DNA of 64,000 bases from Bacteroides propionicigenes. GTDB taxonomy: Bacteria; Bacteroidota; Bacteroidia; Bacteroidales; Bacteroidaceae. This document shows positions 25,232-32,686 of this stretch, in pieces. The notes under the pieces are model-generated. The model worked only from the letters and a program-made list of their open reading frames with translations, was not told where the DNA came from and did no database searches. The translations under genes and the position numbers were made by a program. Every line of letters begins with the position of its first letter. The stretch's first letter is position 1. The stretch lies in the NCBI RefSeq assembly GCF_018390535.1, contig NZ_JAHBBW010000009.1, positions 1-64,000 on the forward strand, read 5' to 3'.

Positions 25232-26818
25232 TTAATATCCGGGGTTCTGCTGTCCGGCAAGTGACGTGTTGGCATCCATTTCCGACTTGGGAATGGGCCA
25301 TACCATACGGTAGTCGTCGGCGGGTTTGTTCAGTCCGTCGGTAGTGGCTTGTCCGGGGAACAATACCAGACCGGAATTTTGCGGCAGGCCGCGCTTCACG
25401 CCTTTGCCCCAACGCTTGAGGTCCATCATGCGGTAGCCCTCACATACCAATTCGCGCTCGCGCTCGTCCATAATCTCGTTCATCAGGACTTCTTGGTTGT
25501 TGTAGTTTCCGCCGGAGAATCCGGGAATACGGGCGGTTTTCAGCGTTTTCAGGTAGCCGCGCGCTTTCTCCAGACTGCGTGCCGTACCGATACGCGTATT
25601 GGCTTCGGCGGCAATGAGATACATCTCGGCAATGCGGAAGGGCTTCGGCTGGTTCAGGTAGCGGGTTGTTCCGCCCAGCGTATTGAAGTTCTTGTTGCCG
25701 GGATACTTGTTGAAGAACTTGATTTGGGCAGCCGTTCCGGTAGAAACGCTCAGCTTGTAGTCTCCGTAGTATACGGCAAGACGAAGGTCGTCGGCATCGT
25801 AAAGGTCTATCAACGTCTTGGTAGGGATGTAGTCTTTCTTGGTGGTGGGATAACCGATGAAGAGTGTTCCCAGCGGAGAACCGGCGTCGTCGGCGCTCTG
25901 CATGGCTATCTGCCAGATGGTTTCCGTACCGCCGTCCTCTTGCCACATATCTTTAAGTCCGCTTTCATTGTTCAGCAGCGGATAGAAGTCCGAGTCTATC
26001 AGGGACTCCGCATAGGCAGCCGCATTCTTGTAGTCGTCCATTTGCAACGCCACGCGGGCACGCAATGCTTTCACTACGTCTACCGTGATGTAGTTGCCGC
26101 GTTGCTTGGGGGCTGTGTTTATGTTGACATAGGCGCCGTTGATGTAACGGTCATAGTCTACAATGCCTGAACGGGCTGTCTGGATGCGTGTGTCGGCTTC
26201 CGCCAAGTCTTCCGTAATCTGTTTGTAGGTAGCTTCCAGTGAAGAACGTTCCGGATATTCGGAAGCGGAAATCTTGGGTTTGTACTCCAATTGCAGGGGC
26301 AGTCCCAAAGTGGAAGCGGCGGTAGCCGGATTATAGTCGGCGCAGTAAAGCGTGGTGAGGTAGTAGTAGCAGTAAGCGCGCGTGAAGTACGCTTCGCCCA
26401 CGTACACCGCAAGCTGTTGTTTCTGTACGTCGGTAAGGTCGTTTTCCTCGCCTTCGTCCATCTTTTTGGCAGAATCTATAAAGAAGTTGGCGCGTCCGAT
26501 GGCGGCGTAGCAGTTAGACCAGATAGCCTCTACATAAGAGTTGCTGCTCTGGAAGTTCCAACGGTAGAAGTCACCGTAGGTATTGGAAAAGTCGGCAGTG
26601 GCATTAAAGCCGTCTGCCTGAAATTCGGGGGCGAGGACGTAACTGCCGCCCGCCAGACCTATATAGGCGGCGTAGATACCGGTACGTGCTTCCTCGAAAG
26701 CATTGATGGAGTTAAGAGCCTCGTCGGCGGGTATTGAGTCGTAGGGCATCATGTCCATGTCGCACGCGCTCAGCCCGAACATCAATGTAGTAAATGCTAT
26801 GATAGATATTTTCTTCAT
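25232..26818 (-). CDS. SusD/RagB-family outer-membrane lipoprotein
   Basis: 528 residues with a lipoprotein signal (FGLSACDMD, Cys19). The N-terminal TPR-rich SusD domain is seen (VGEAYFTRAYCYYYLTTLYC near 145-165), as is the C-terminal RagB/SusD motif (ERERELVCEGYRMMDLKRWG near 465-485). SusD proteins form the lid over the SusC barrel and capture ligand at the cell surface. It is 25 bases after the SusC gene, the standard arrangement. The absence of glycoside hydrolases or polysaccharide lyases nearby suggests a substrate other than a polysaccharide, for example peptides as for RagB. Confidence 0.95.
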   Translation of the reverse strand: MKKISIIAFTTLMFGLSACDMDMMPYDSIPADEALNSINAFEEARTGIYAAYIGLAGGSYVLAPEFQADGFNATADFSNTYGDFYRWNFQSSNSYVEAIWSNCYAAIGRANFFIDSAKKMDEGEENDLTDVQKQQLAVYVGEAYFTRAYCYYYLTTLYCADYNPATAASTLGLPLQLEYKPKISASEYPERSSLEATYKQITEDLAEADTRIQTARSGIVDYDRYINGAYVNINTAPKQRGNYITVDVVKALRARVALQMDDYKNAAAYAESLIDSDFYPLLNNESGLKDMWQEDGGTETIWQIAMQSADDAGSPLGTLFIGYPTTKKDYIPTKTLIDLYDADDLRLAVYYGDYKLSVSTGTAAQIKFFNKYPGNKNFNTLGGTTRYLNQPKPFRIAEMYLIAAEANTRIGTARSLEKARGYLKTLKTARIPGFSGGNYNNQEVLMNEIMDERERELVCEGYRMMDLKRWGKGVKRGLPQNSGLVLFPGQATTDGLNKPADDYRMVWPIPKSEMDANTSLAGQQNPGY

Positions 26819-26843
26819 TTTGGCTTTATACTTTTTAATAGGT

Positions 26844-29810
26844 TTAGAAAGTTAGTTCAATACCAAAAGTGTATTGCTTGGTGTTGGGGTAGTTACCCAG
26901 CTGGAGGTTGCTGTCCACCTCGGGGTCGTAACCCTGGTACTTGGTTACGGTCAGCAGGTTTCTTCCGGTGAAGTACACTTTGGCGCTGTTGATGACACCG
27001 GTCTTGCGCAGCCATTGTGCAGGCAGGTTGTAACCGATGGTCAGGTTTTTAAGGCGCATGAAAGACGCGTTTTCCAGCAAGTGGGTATCAAACTGCATGG
27101 GAGAATCGGCTACGGCGATGTCGGTAACGTCACCCGGTTTTTGCCAGATGGACAGTACCTTCGTTGTCTGGTTGTTGGAACCGGCAAAAGTGGGATTCTC
27201 GGTAAAGTATCGTTCGTTGTTCATCATATACTGTCCCAGCATGAAGGAGAAATCGGCGCTGATGAAGATACCTTTCCAGCCGGCTTGTGTGCCGAAACCG
27301 CCCGACCAGGGAGCGTAGCGTTGTTTGCCCACGAATACGGCGTCTTCTTCGGAGTAGTTTTTGGTGAGGTTGCCGTTCTTGTCATACCACATATTGTAGC
27401 CGTCGCGCGGGTCAACGCCTGCCCACCGTACGTAATAGTATTCGCCCCAGGCTTTGCCTACTTCCATTTTCAGTCCGGTGTCGGGCAGTGTATATTCGTC
27501 CAGTCCGTTGAACAGTTTGGTGATTTCATTCTTGTTGTAGTTGATGTTGCCGGATACGCTCCAGTTCCAGTCCTTGTTCCGGATGATGTCTACGGCAAGG
27601 CTGAGGTCGAAACCGCGGTTACGCATACTTGCCACATTTTCCACGCTGTTGCTGTGACCGGTGGTGAAGGAGAGGGGATAGGCCATCAACATATCTGCCG
27701 TATGACGGTTGTAGAACTCTATATCCAGTGATACGCGGTCGAACACTCTGGTGGAAAGGCCTACGTTCAGGGTCTTCATGCTTTCCCAAGTCAGGTTGTC
27801 ATTGCCCACGGTAGAGGGGGCGATACCTGCCTTGCCGTCGTAAATCAAACCGCCGCTCACCAGGGCAAGGGCGTTGTAGGGGCTGATTCCGGAGTTACCG
27901 GTTGTTCCGTAGCTGGCTTTCAGCTGCAGGCCGGTCAGCCATGAAATGTCTTGCAGGAATTTCTCTTTCTTCATGTTCCACATGGCTCCCACGGAGTAGA
28001 AAGTGGCCCACTGGTTCTGCTTGGCAAAGAGGGATGAACCGTCGCGGCGGCCTGCGAGGTCGATGTAGTAACGGTCGTCGTAGTTATAACTGATAGTGCC
28101 GAAGTAGGAGTTGAACACCTTATTATATTTAGTATGCAACGGCACGTCGGAGTCTGCACCGGTGCTCATCAGCATCATACGCTTGTCCAGTATCTTGGTG
28201 GCGTAGGCGGTGAAGTTCTCGTTCTTGGTGATGATGGACTCCTGTCCTGCCAGTACCGTGAAGTAGTGCTTGCCCGCAAGGTCGAATTTATATTCGGCGG
28301 TGTTGGTGTACGTAAACGAGTAGTAACGCTGGAAAGACTCGCTGGCTTCGCCGGCGCCGTCGAACGGACCTACGGGATATACCTTATGGCTGTTGCGGTA
28401 GTCGTATGCTTCTACGGCTTGTGCGGCACGGATATTCAGCCCTTTGACGGGGTTGATGTTGAAGAATGTATTTCCGTTGATGCGTGCCGTGCTGCGTTCG
28501 TTGGGCTGTATCTCGGAGAGGTAATAGGGATTGTAGAAACCCAAGTCCGAGAAGTAGTCAAGGCGTTTGCCATAGCCGATGAATTTGCCTTCGTTGTCTT
28601 TCAGGATTTCGTTCACCGTCTGGTCGGGGCGGTAGACACGGGCTGCATAGGCCTTGTTGTAGACACTGTTTGCCACGCTTCCGAAAGAGGTGGTGTTGTA
28701 CTTCTGATAAGACAGGTTCAGGTTGACACCTGCCTTCAGCCAACTGGTGATATTCATTTCTACATTGCTGCGCAGGGTTTCACGACGCATGAAAGAGTCG
28801 TCCATGATGCCTTCCGCATCGTAATGTCCGAAAGAAAGGTAATAATTGACACCTTCCGAACCGCCTACTACATTAAGGTCGTACTGCTGTGTGGGGGCGC
28901 TTTTGCCGAAGAATACATCCGACCAGTCGGTGGATATGCCGTTGTCTACATAGAAGGCTTTTCTTTCTTGGAAAGCACTGTCGTACAGCTTTCCCGGGTC
29001 CATAATCTCCTGAAGGTTAAACCATTGCCCGGAGTTCATCATGCTTGCATTGTCGCCTGTCATCTTGGACCATCCGTACTGGGCGTTAAGGCTGATTCTT
29101 GCCTTCTGTCCCATCTTGCCTTTCTTGGAGGTCATGATTACGACGCCGTTGGCGGCACGCGAACCGTAAATGGCTGTGGATGAGGCGTCTTTCAGTACTG
29201 TCATGCTCTCTATATCATTAGGGTTCAGTGCTGTGAACGCACTGGACGAGATAGGAGAACCGTCCAGAATGAACAGCGGTTCCGTATCTGAATTGATAGA
29301 GCTGACACCGCGCAGGCGCATTACAACCGTTCCGCTGGGTTCGCCGCTGGGGGTGAATACTTGCAGGCCGGCTACTTGTCCTTGCAGGGCGTCTCCTGCA
29401 TTGGCTACCGGCTTGTTGGCAATCTTGCCACTGTTCACCGTAGACACGGAGCCTACTACCGAACCGAGTTTCTTACCGGTTCCGTAACCTACTACCACTA
29501 CTTCGTCCATCATTTGTGTGTCGGCTTTCAGCACGACTTTCATCTGCGGCTTTATGGGAACGACCTCGGTTTTCATTCCTATAAAGGAGATTTGCAACGT
29601 CTTGGCGGAAGCGGGTACGTCCAAGTTGAACTGTCCGTCTACATTGGTTATTGTTCCTTTGGAACTTCCTTGTACGAGAACAGAAGCTCCGATAACGGGC
29701 TGATTGTCCTCCTCGGAAATTACAATTCCCGTAACGTTACGTGTCTGGGCTGTTATTGCTTCGACTCCCAATAACAGGAGCCCTAACAGCAACACCATCT
29801 TTCTTTTCAT
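26844..29810 (-). CDS. SusC/RagA-family TonB-dependent outer-membrane transporter
   Basis: 988 residues from ATG at 29,810 (MKRKMVLLLG), chosen because the 11 codons before it are not signal-peptide-like. The signal peptide ends AITAQ. A CarboxypepD_reg-like domain follows (NVTGIVISEEDNQPVIGASV), then the TonB box and plug (DEVVVVGYGTGKKLGSVVG), and then a large beta barrel ending in an aromatic C-terminus (YTFGIELTF). It imports ligand through the outer membrane, powered by TonB, with SusD. It is the first gene of the long minus-strand operon. The N-terminus has no anti-sigma-interacting STN domain. Confidence 0.95.
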   Translation of the reverse strand: MKRKMVLLLGLLLLGVEAITAQTRNVTGIVISEEDNQPVIGASVLVQGSSKGTITNVDGQFNLDVPASAKTLQISFIGMKTEVVPIKPQMKVVLKADTQMMDEVVVVGYGTGKKLGSVVGSVSTVNSGKIANKPVANAGDALQGQVAGLQVFTPSGEPSGTVVMRLRGVSSINSDTEPLFILDGSPISSSAFTALNPNDIESMTVLKDASSTAIYGSRAANGVVIMTSKKGKMGQKARISLNAQYGWSKMTGDNASMMNSGQWFNLQEIMDPGKLYDSAFQERKAFYVDNGISTDWSDVFFGKSAPTQQYDLNVVGGSEGVNYYLSFGHYDAEGIMDDSFMRRETLRSNVEMNITSWLKAGVNLNLSYQKYNTTSFGSVANSVYNKAYAARVYRPDQTVNEILKDNEGKFIGYGKRLDYFSDLGFYNPYYLSEIQPNERSTARINGNTFFNINPVKGLNIRAAQAVEAYDYRNSHKVYPVGPFDGAGEASESFQRYYSFTYTNTAEYKFDLAGKHYFTVLAGQESIITKNENFTAYATKILDKRMMLMSTGADSDVPLHTKYNKVFNSYFGTISYNYDDRYYIDLAGRRDGSSLFAKQNQWATFYSVGAMWNMKKEKFLQDISWLTGLQLKASYGTTGNSGISPYNALALVSGGLIYDGKAGIAPSTVGNDNLTWESMKTLNVGLSTRVFDRVSLDIEFYNRHTADMLMAYPLSFTTGHSNSVENVASMRNRGFDLSLAVDIIRNKDWNWSVSGNINYNKNEITKLFNGLDEYTLPDTGLKMEVGKAWGEYYYVRWAGVDPRDGYNMWYDKNGNLTKNYSEEDAVFVGKQRYAPWSGGFGTQAGWKGIFISADFSFMLGQYMMNNERYFTENPTFAGSNNQTTKVLSIWQKPGDVTDIAVADSPMQFDTHLLENASFMRLKNLTIGYNLPAQWLRKTGVINSAKVYFTGRNLLTVTKYQGYDPEVDSNLQLGNYPNTKQYTFGIELTF

Positions 29811-29882
29811 AAAACTTCTTTCTAAATTATTTAATAAATACATGGATCAATAGAATAGTTGTACTCCATCGCGGACATACTT

Positions 29883-29934
29883 ACATTGAACGAATAATAT
29901 TGCCGGGTCTGTGACCGACAATGTTTTTCAATGT
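29883..29934 (-). promoter_or_regulatory. Structured leader stem-loop before the SusC gene
   Basis: ACATTGAA (29,883-29,890) and TTCAATGT (29,927-29,934) form a perfect 8-bp outer stem. Inside it ATTG (29,899-29,902) pairs with CAAT (29,919-29,922) and CGG with CCG. It lies 73 bases upstream of the SusC start, in the presumed 5' untranslated region. It matches no riboswitch I recognise. Confidence 0.5.
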
Positions 29935-30023
29935 AGTCTCATAAAGTGCTGTGAATACGATTGGGGGAGATAACTCTGATTAAGAATAGGCGGGATAGCA
30001 TATTTCTCCCCTTCAAAAATCAA

Positions 30024-30182
30024 TCAGAAGGGAGGAACGATAGACAACCGGAAGTTGTCATTAAAGTTGGCATTGTAATACTGATATAATGACCGAATCA
30101 AGTTTTCTTGGTTGCGATTATTGCAAAACAAAAAAGAAAACAAGGCTATGTAACAACCTAATAATGATAGGATATTTAGCAT
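30024..30182 (-). CDS. Possible 52-residue signal-peptide-bearing peptide
   Basis: ATG at 30,182 to TGA at 30,024. The product starts MLNILSLLGCYIALFSFLFC, a hydrophobic segment like an export signal or a small membrane anchor, and continues NNRNQENLIRSLYQYYNANF and on to VPPF. It lies 214 bases upstream of the SusC gene on the same strand, so it could be the first gene or a leader peptide of the operon. I recognise no family. The region is AT-rich and the frame could be fortuitous. Confidence 0.3.
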   Translation of the reverse strand: MLNILSLLGCYIALFSFLFCNNRNQENLIRSLYQYYNANFNDNFRLSIVPPF

Positions 30183-30318
30183 ATCTGTTATTTTATTAGT
30201 ATAAATTCGTTAAAATATTTTTTTAATTTTCATCTCTCTTAAAGTTCTTACAGACTTGTCTTTCTTTTTACATTCTTCTGCCTGAAATGCTAAAAATACA
30301 TTTTTAACAGGGAAAAGA

Positions 30319-30876
30319 AAAGTACGGCAAGAACTTGGTAACAAGTTGAAATATGCCTTATAATGGTCTGTAACGGTGAATTTACAAGAAACTCCGGAAG
30401 GGTTCTGTTTTAAGAAGAAACAGGGTATTTGGAATGGAAGAAGAATAGACCATAATAAAAATTCCTATGCTTCTTTTTTAATTGTGTAAGTTTTATATTT
30501 TTTACTAAAAATAATATATTTATCATTTTTATATTTAACTTAATAACCGTGTGGGTGACAGAGTGCTTTTTAACCTCTTCCAACTGCTTATATAGACACG
30601 AAATTTATAAAAATACACTCTTTATGATGTTTCCTCGGTGCATATAGTGTCATTTTGACGAAATGCAGATAACGGTGCAAAAAAAAATCCCGTATATGCC
30701 ATTTTTACAAAAAAAAAACATAACTTTGTAATCGTAATACAGGTGTAATTACATAGATACCAAAAAGGTGTCGTTAAATAAGAGCGGAAAAATCGCTTGT
30801 TTATATAATGTATGTATACATTTATTATATATATCAAAAGACAAGTGGTAAACCGACCAAGTTCTTGCCGAACTTT
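30319..30876. repeat. 21-bp inverted repeat enclosing an AT-rich noncoding segment
   Basis: Left arm AAAGTACGGCAAGAACTTGG plus T (30,319-30,339) matches the complement of 30,856-30,876 at 20 of 21 positions. The 516 bases between hold no convincing gene; an AT-rich frame at 30,622-30,837 was rejected. It could be a small non-autonomous element with terminal repeats or two operator sites for one regulator. The rest of the intergenic region (29,811-31,065) shows only the leader, the small reading frame and the promoter listed separately. Confidence 0.55.
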
Positions 30877-30943
30877 GTGCTCTTTTTGCTTCCAGACCTC
30901 CTGCTCTCATAAATAAAATTCTTTCTTACTTTCATATTTTGGG

Positions 30944-30973
30944 TTGGTTCTGAGTTTTTTAGCCGTATTTTTG
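30944..30973 (+). promoter_or_regulatory. Candidate promoter for the TrkA-type gene
   Basis: TATTTTTG at 30,966-30,973 matches TAnnTTTG. TTGG at 30,944-30,947 is a possible -33 box at 18 bases. The start codon lies about 90 bases downstream. Confidence 0.5.
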
Positions 30974-31018
30974 GTAGATAGCGGTGAAAATCGTAATTTT
31001 CCACGATTTTAGCGGCTC
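30961..31018 (+). promoter_or_regulatory. Leader hairpin before the TrkA-type gene
   Basis: AAAATCGT (30,987-30,994) pairs with ACGATTTT (31,003-31,010). AGCCG (30,961-30,965) can close an outer stem with CGGCT (31,013-31,017). It may be a transcript 5' structure; no known riboswitch class is recognised. Confidence 0.4.
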
Positions 31019-31065
31019 GTTTTTGCAGAACGGAAGGCGGGCGGCTTCATATAATTCGTTGGAAT

Positions 31066-31752
31066 ATGAAATATATTATTATTGGTTTAGGTAATTACGG
31101 CCACGTGCTTGCCGAAGAGCTTTCAGCCTTGGGGCACGAGGTGATAGGCGCCGATGTGAGTGCCGGTCGTGTAGATAGTTTAAAGGATAAGATAGCCACC
31201 GCATTTGTGATTGATGCGACCGATGAACAGGCTTTGTCCGTACTCCCTCTGAACAGCGTTGATGTCGTAATCGTGGCTATCGGTGAAAATTTCGGCGCTT
31301 CCATCCGGGTGGCGGCGTTGTTGAAGCAGAAAAAAGTGAAGCGCATTTATGCCCGGGCCATCGACGGCGTGCATCGTTCGGTGCTCGAAGCCTTCGGTCT
31401 GGAGCGTATCCTTACTCCTGAGGAAGATGCGGCTCGCGGACTGGTTCATCTGTTGGAGTTCGGTGCGGATATTGAGACTTTCCGCGTGGATTCCAACTAC
31501 TACGTTATGAAGTTCACAGTGCCCGGAAGGTTTGTTGGTTACAATGTGAATGAACTGAAGCTCGACAACGAATTCGGGCTGAAGCTGCTTGCCCTGAAAC
31601 GTGCCGAGACTCTGAAGAACTGCTTGGGCATCTCCTTTACGGAGCATGATGTGGTGAACGAACTGCCGGATAATGATAAAATACAGGCGGGAGATCAGCT
31701 GGTGTGTTACGGGCGGTATCGGGATTTCCGGAAATTCTGGAAGGCGCTGTGA
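31066..31752 (+). CDS. TrkA/KtrA-family potassium-channel regulator (RCK protein)
   Basis: 228 residues: an N-terminal Rossmann fold TrkA_N domain (IIGLGNYGHVLAEEL at 5-19; DATDEQAL near 70) that binds NAD or ATP, and a C-terminal TrkA_C domain (about 140-228). Such single-RCK proteins form octameric rings that gate a TrkH/KtrB channel. The only TrkH-type gene in the window is at 7,683 on the same strand, with the minus-strand redox/SusCD block between them. In many bacteria the two genes are adjacent, so the intervening block may be an insertion. Confidence 0.9.
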   Translation: MKYIIIGLGNYGHVLAEELSALGHEVIGADVSAGRVDSLKDKIATAFVIDATDEQALSVLPLNSVDVVIVAIGENFGASIRVAALLKQKKVKRIYARAIDGVHRSVLEAFGLERILTPEEDAARGLVHLLEFGADIETFRVDSNYYVMKFTVPGRFVGYNVNELKLDNEFGLKLLALKRAETLKNCLGISFTEHDVVNELPDNDKIQAGDQLVCYGRYRDFRKFWKAL

Positions 31753-31804
31753 TAATTTGTTTTCAAATAAAGCGATTCTTATGCTTTTTCCCGGGGAAGA
31801 TTAG

Positions 31805-31812
31805 TACCTTTG
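31805..31812 (+). promoter_or_regulatory. -7 box upstream of the HU-like gene leader
   Basis: TACCTTTG at 31,805-31,812 matches TAnnTTTG. Transcription from here would start at about 31,819, just before the repeat cluster. Confidence 0.55.
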
Positions 31813-31824
31813 TTGCCTAAGACT

Positions 31825-31918
31825 AAATCGTTCCACCGTGGAGTTCTTTTCGTTCCTCCACGGTGGAACGGAAAGTTCTCCATGGTGGAACGCAGTGTTC
31901 TCCGTGGTGGAACGATTT
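31825..31918 (+). repeat. Four-copy CTCCACGGTGGAACG leader repeats
   Basis: Three direct copies lie at exact 22-base pitch: CTCCACGGTGGAACG (31,856-31,870), CTCCATGGTGGAACG (31,878-31,892) and CTCCGTGGTGGAACG (31,900-31,914). One inverted copy, CGTTCCACCGTGGAG, lies at 31,829-31,843. The inverted copy pairs perfectly over 15 bp with the first direct copy. Alternatively AAATCGTTCCACC (31,825-31,837) pairs over 13 bp with GGTGGAACGATTT (31,906-31,918) at the last. This gives mutually exclusive hairpins in the leader of the HU-like gene. A 19-codon reading frame (ATG 31,882 to TAA 31,941) runs through the repeats. Confidence 0.8.
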
Positions 31919-31997
31919 ATTCCGGGTATCTTCTCCCTTAACCGTCGAGGGGCAAGTTGCTGAGTGTAGCATTGACGGCAACAAACTTCAGACTACT

Positions 31998-32606
31998 ATG
32001 AGTGCCTATTATGACCTTTTTGAGAAGCCCGACATCCGCCGGACCGGTGAGCAACAACCCCTTTATGCCCGTTTCGTACCTAAAGGTACTATTGATAAAA
32101 AAGAATTTATAGACCGTGTCCATCTCTTTTCCGGCATCAGCCGCAGCGTGCTTGAGGGAGCGCTGGCCGCCTTCACGGACGAGATGCGTGACTGCCTTGC
32201 CGACGGTTGGAGTGTGGAACTGGGTGAACTCGGCTATTTCACCCCTTCATTGAATTTTCAGCGTCATGCTATGGACAGAGATGAGGTGCGTGCCGCTTCG
32301 GTGTCTCTGCGTGGTCTGAACTTCCGTCTGAGCAAGCCGTTTTGTGAGGAGTTGCGGGGTAAGATGAAGCTGGAGCGCAATCCGCAATCCACTTTCCTTG
32401 CCGCTACCGTCCTGCCCGCAGAACAACGGATGCATCTGCTTGACGAGTATCTGCAAAAATATCCCTGTATCAACCGCGCCCAGTATGCCCGGCTCACAGG
32501 ACGCAGCCGCAAGCAGGCGGTTGTAGACCTGAACCAGCTGCTTGAGGATGGCGTGCTGATGAGGCATGGGATGGGGAGGAGTGTGGTATATGCGAAGAGA
32601 AAATAG
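31998..32606 (+). CDS. HU-like DNA-binding protein with C-terminal winged-helix-like segment
   Basis: 202 residues from ATG at 31,998 (MSAYYDLFEKPDIRRTGEQ). The longer frame upstream runs through the repeat leader and looks non-coding. Residues about 25-110 follow the HU/IHF plan seen in Bacteroides (KGTIDKKEFIDRVHLFSGIS…LADGWSVELGELGYF). The C-terminal 60 residues (YARLTGRSRKQAVVDLNQLL…GRSVVYAKRK) resemble a helix-turn-helix with a wing, an unusual addition to HU. It is likely a nucleoid-associated or regulatory DNA-binding protein, possibly acting on its own repeat-rich leader. Confidence 0.75.
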   Translation: MSAYYDLFEKPDIRRTGEQQPLYARFVPKGTIDKKEFIDRVHLFSGISRSVLEGALAAFTDEMRDCLADGWSVELGELGYFTPSLNFQRHAMDRDEVRAASVSLRGLNFRLSKPFCEELRGKMKLERNPQSTFLAATVLPAEQRMHLLDEYLQKYPCINRAQYARLTGRSRKQAVVDLNQLLEDGVLMRHGMGRSVVYAKRK

Positions 32607-32658
32607 GACGCCACATTAAATACTTGACTTGACCTAATAGAAAACTGGCTATTTTCAG

Positions 32659-32666
32659 TACTTTTG
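32659..32666 (+). promoter_or_regulatory. -7 box for the YhcG-like gene
   Basis: TACTTTTG at 32,659-32,666 matches TAnnTTTG. It predicts a transcript start near 32,673, which leaves almost no leader for an ATG at 32,675 and favours ATG 32,687. Confidence 0.5.
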
Positions 32667-32686
32667 TAGTCTAAATGCAATTAGCA

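Noticed and set aside
25209..25412. N-terminal extension of the Calx-beta lipoprotein gene
   Set aside because: It overlaps the SusD 3' end and encodes Arg-rich non-family sequence; the signal peptide begins at 25,208 or 25,190.
28134..29183. 349-codon reading frame antisense to the SusC gene
   Set aside because: A shadow of the strongly supported SusC gene, with no independent evidence.
30622..30837. 71-codon minus-strand reading frame in the AT-rich gap
   Set aside because: Composition is driven by poly-A/T runs, with no start signal, family pattern or neighbours supporting a gene.
31863..31997. N-terminal extension of the HU-like gene through the repeat leader
   Set aside because: The encoded residues are low-quality translations of the repeats; the family start MSAYYDLFEK lies at 31,998.
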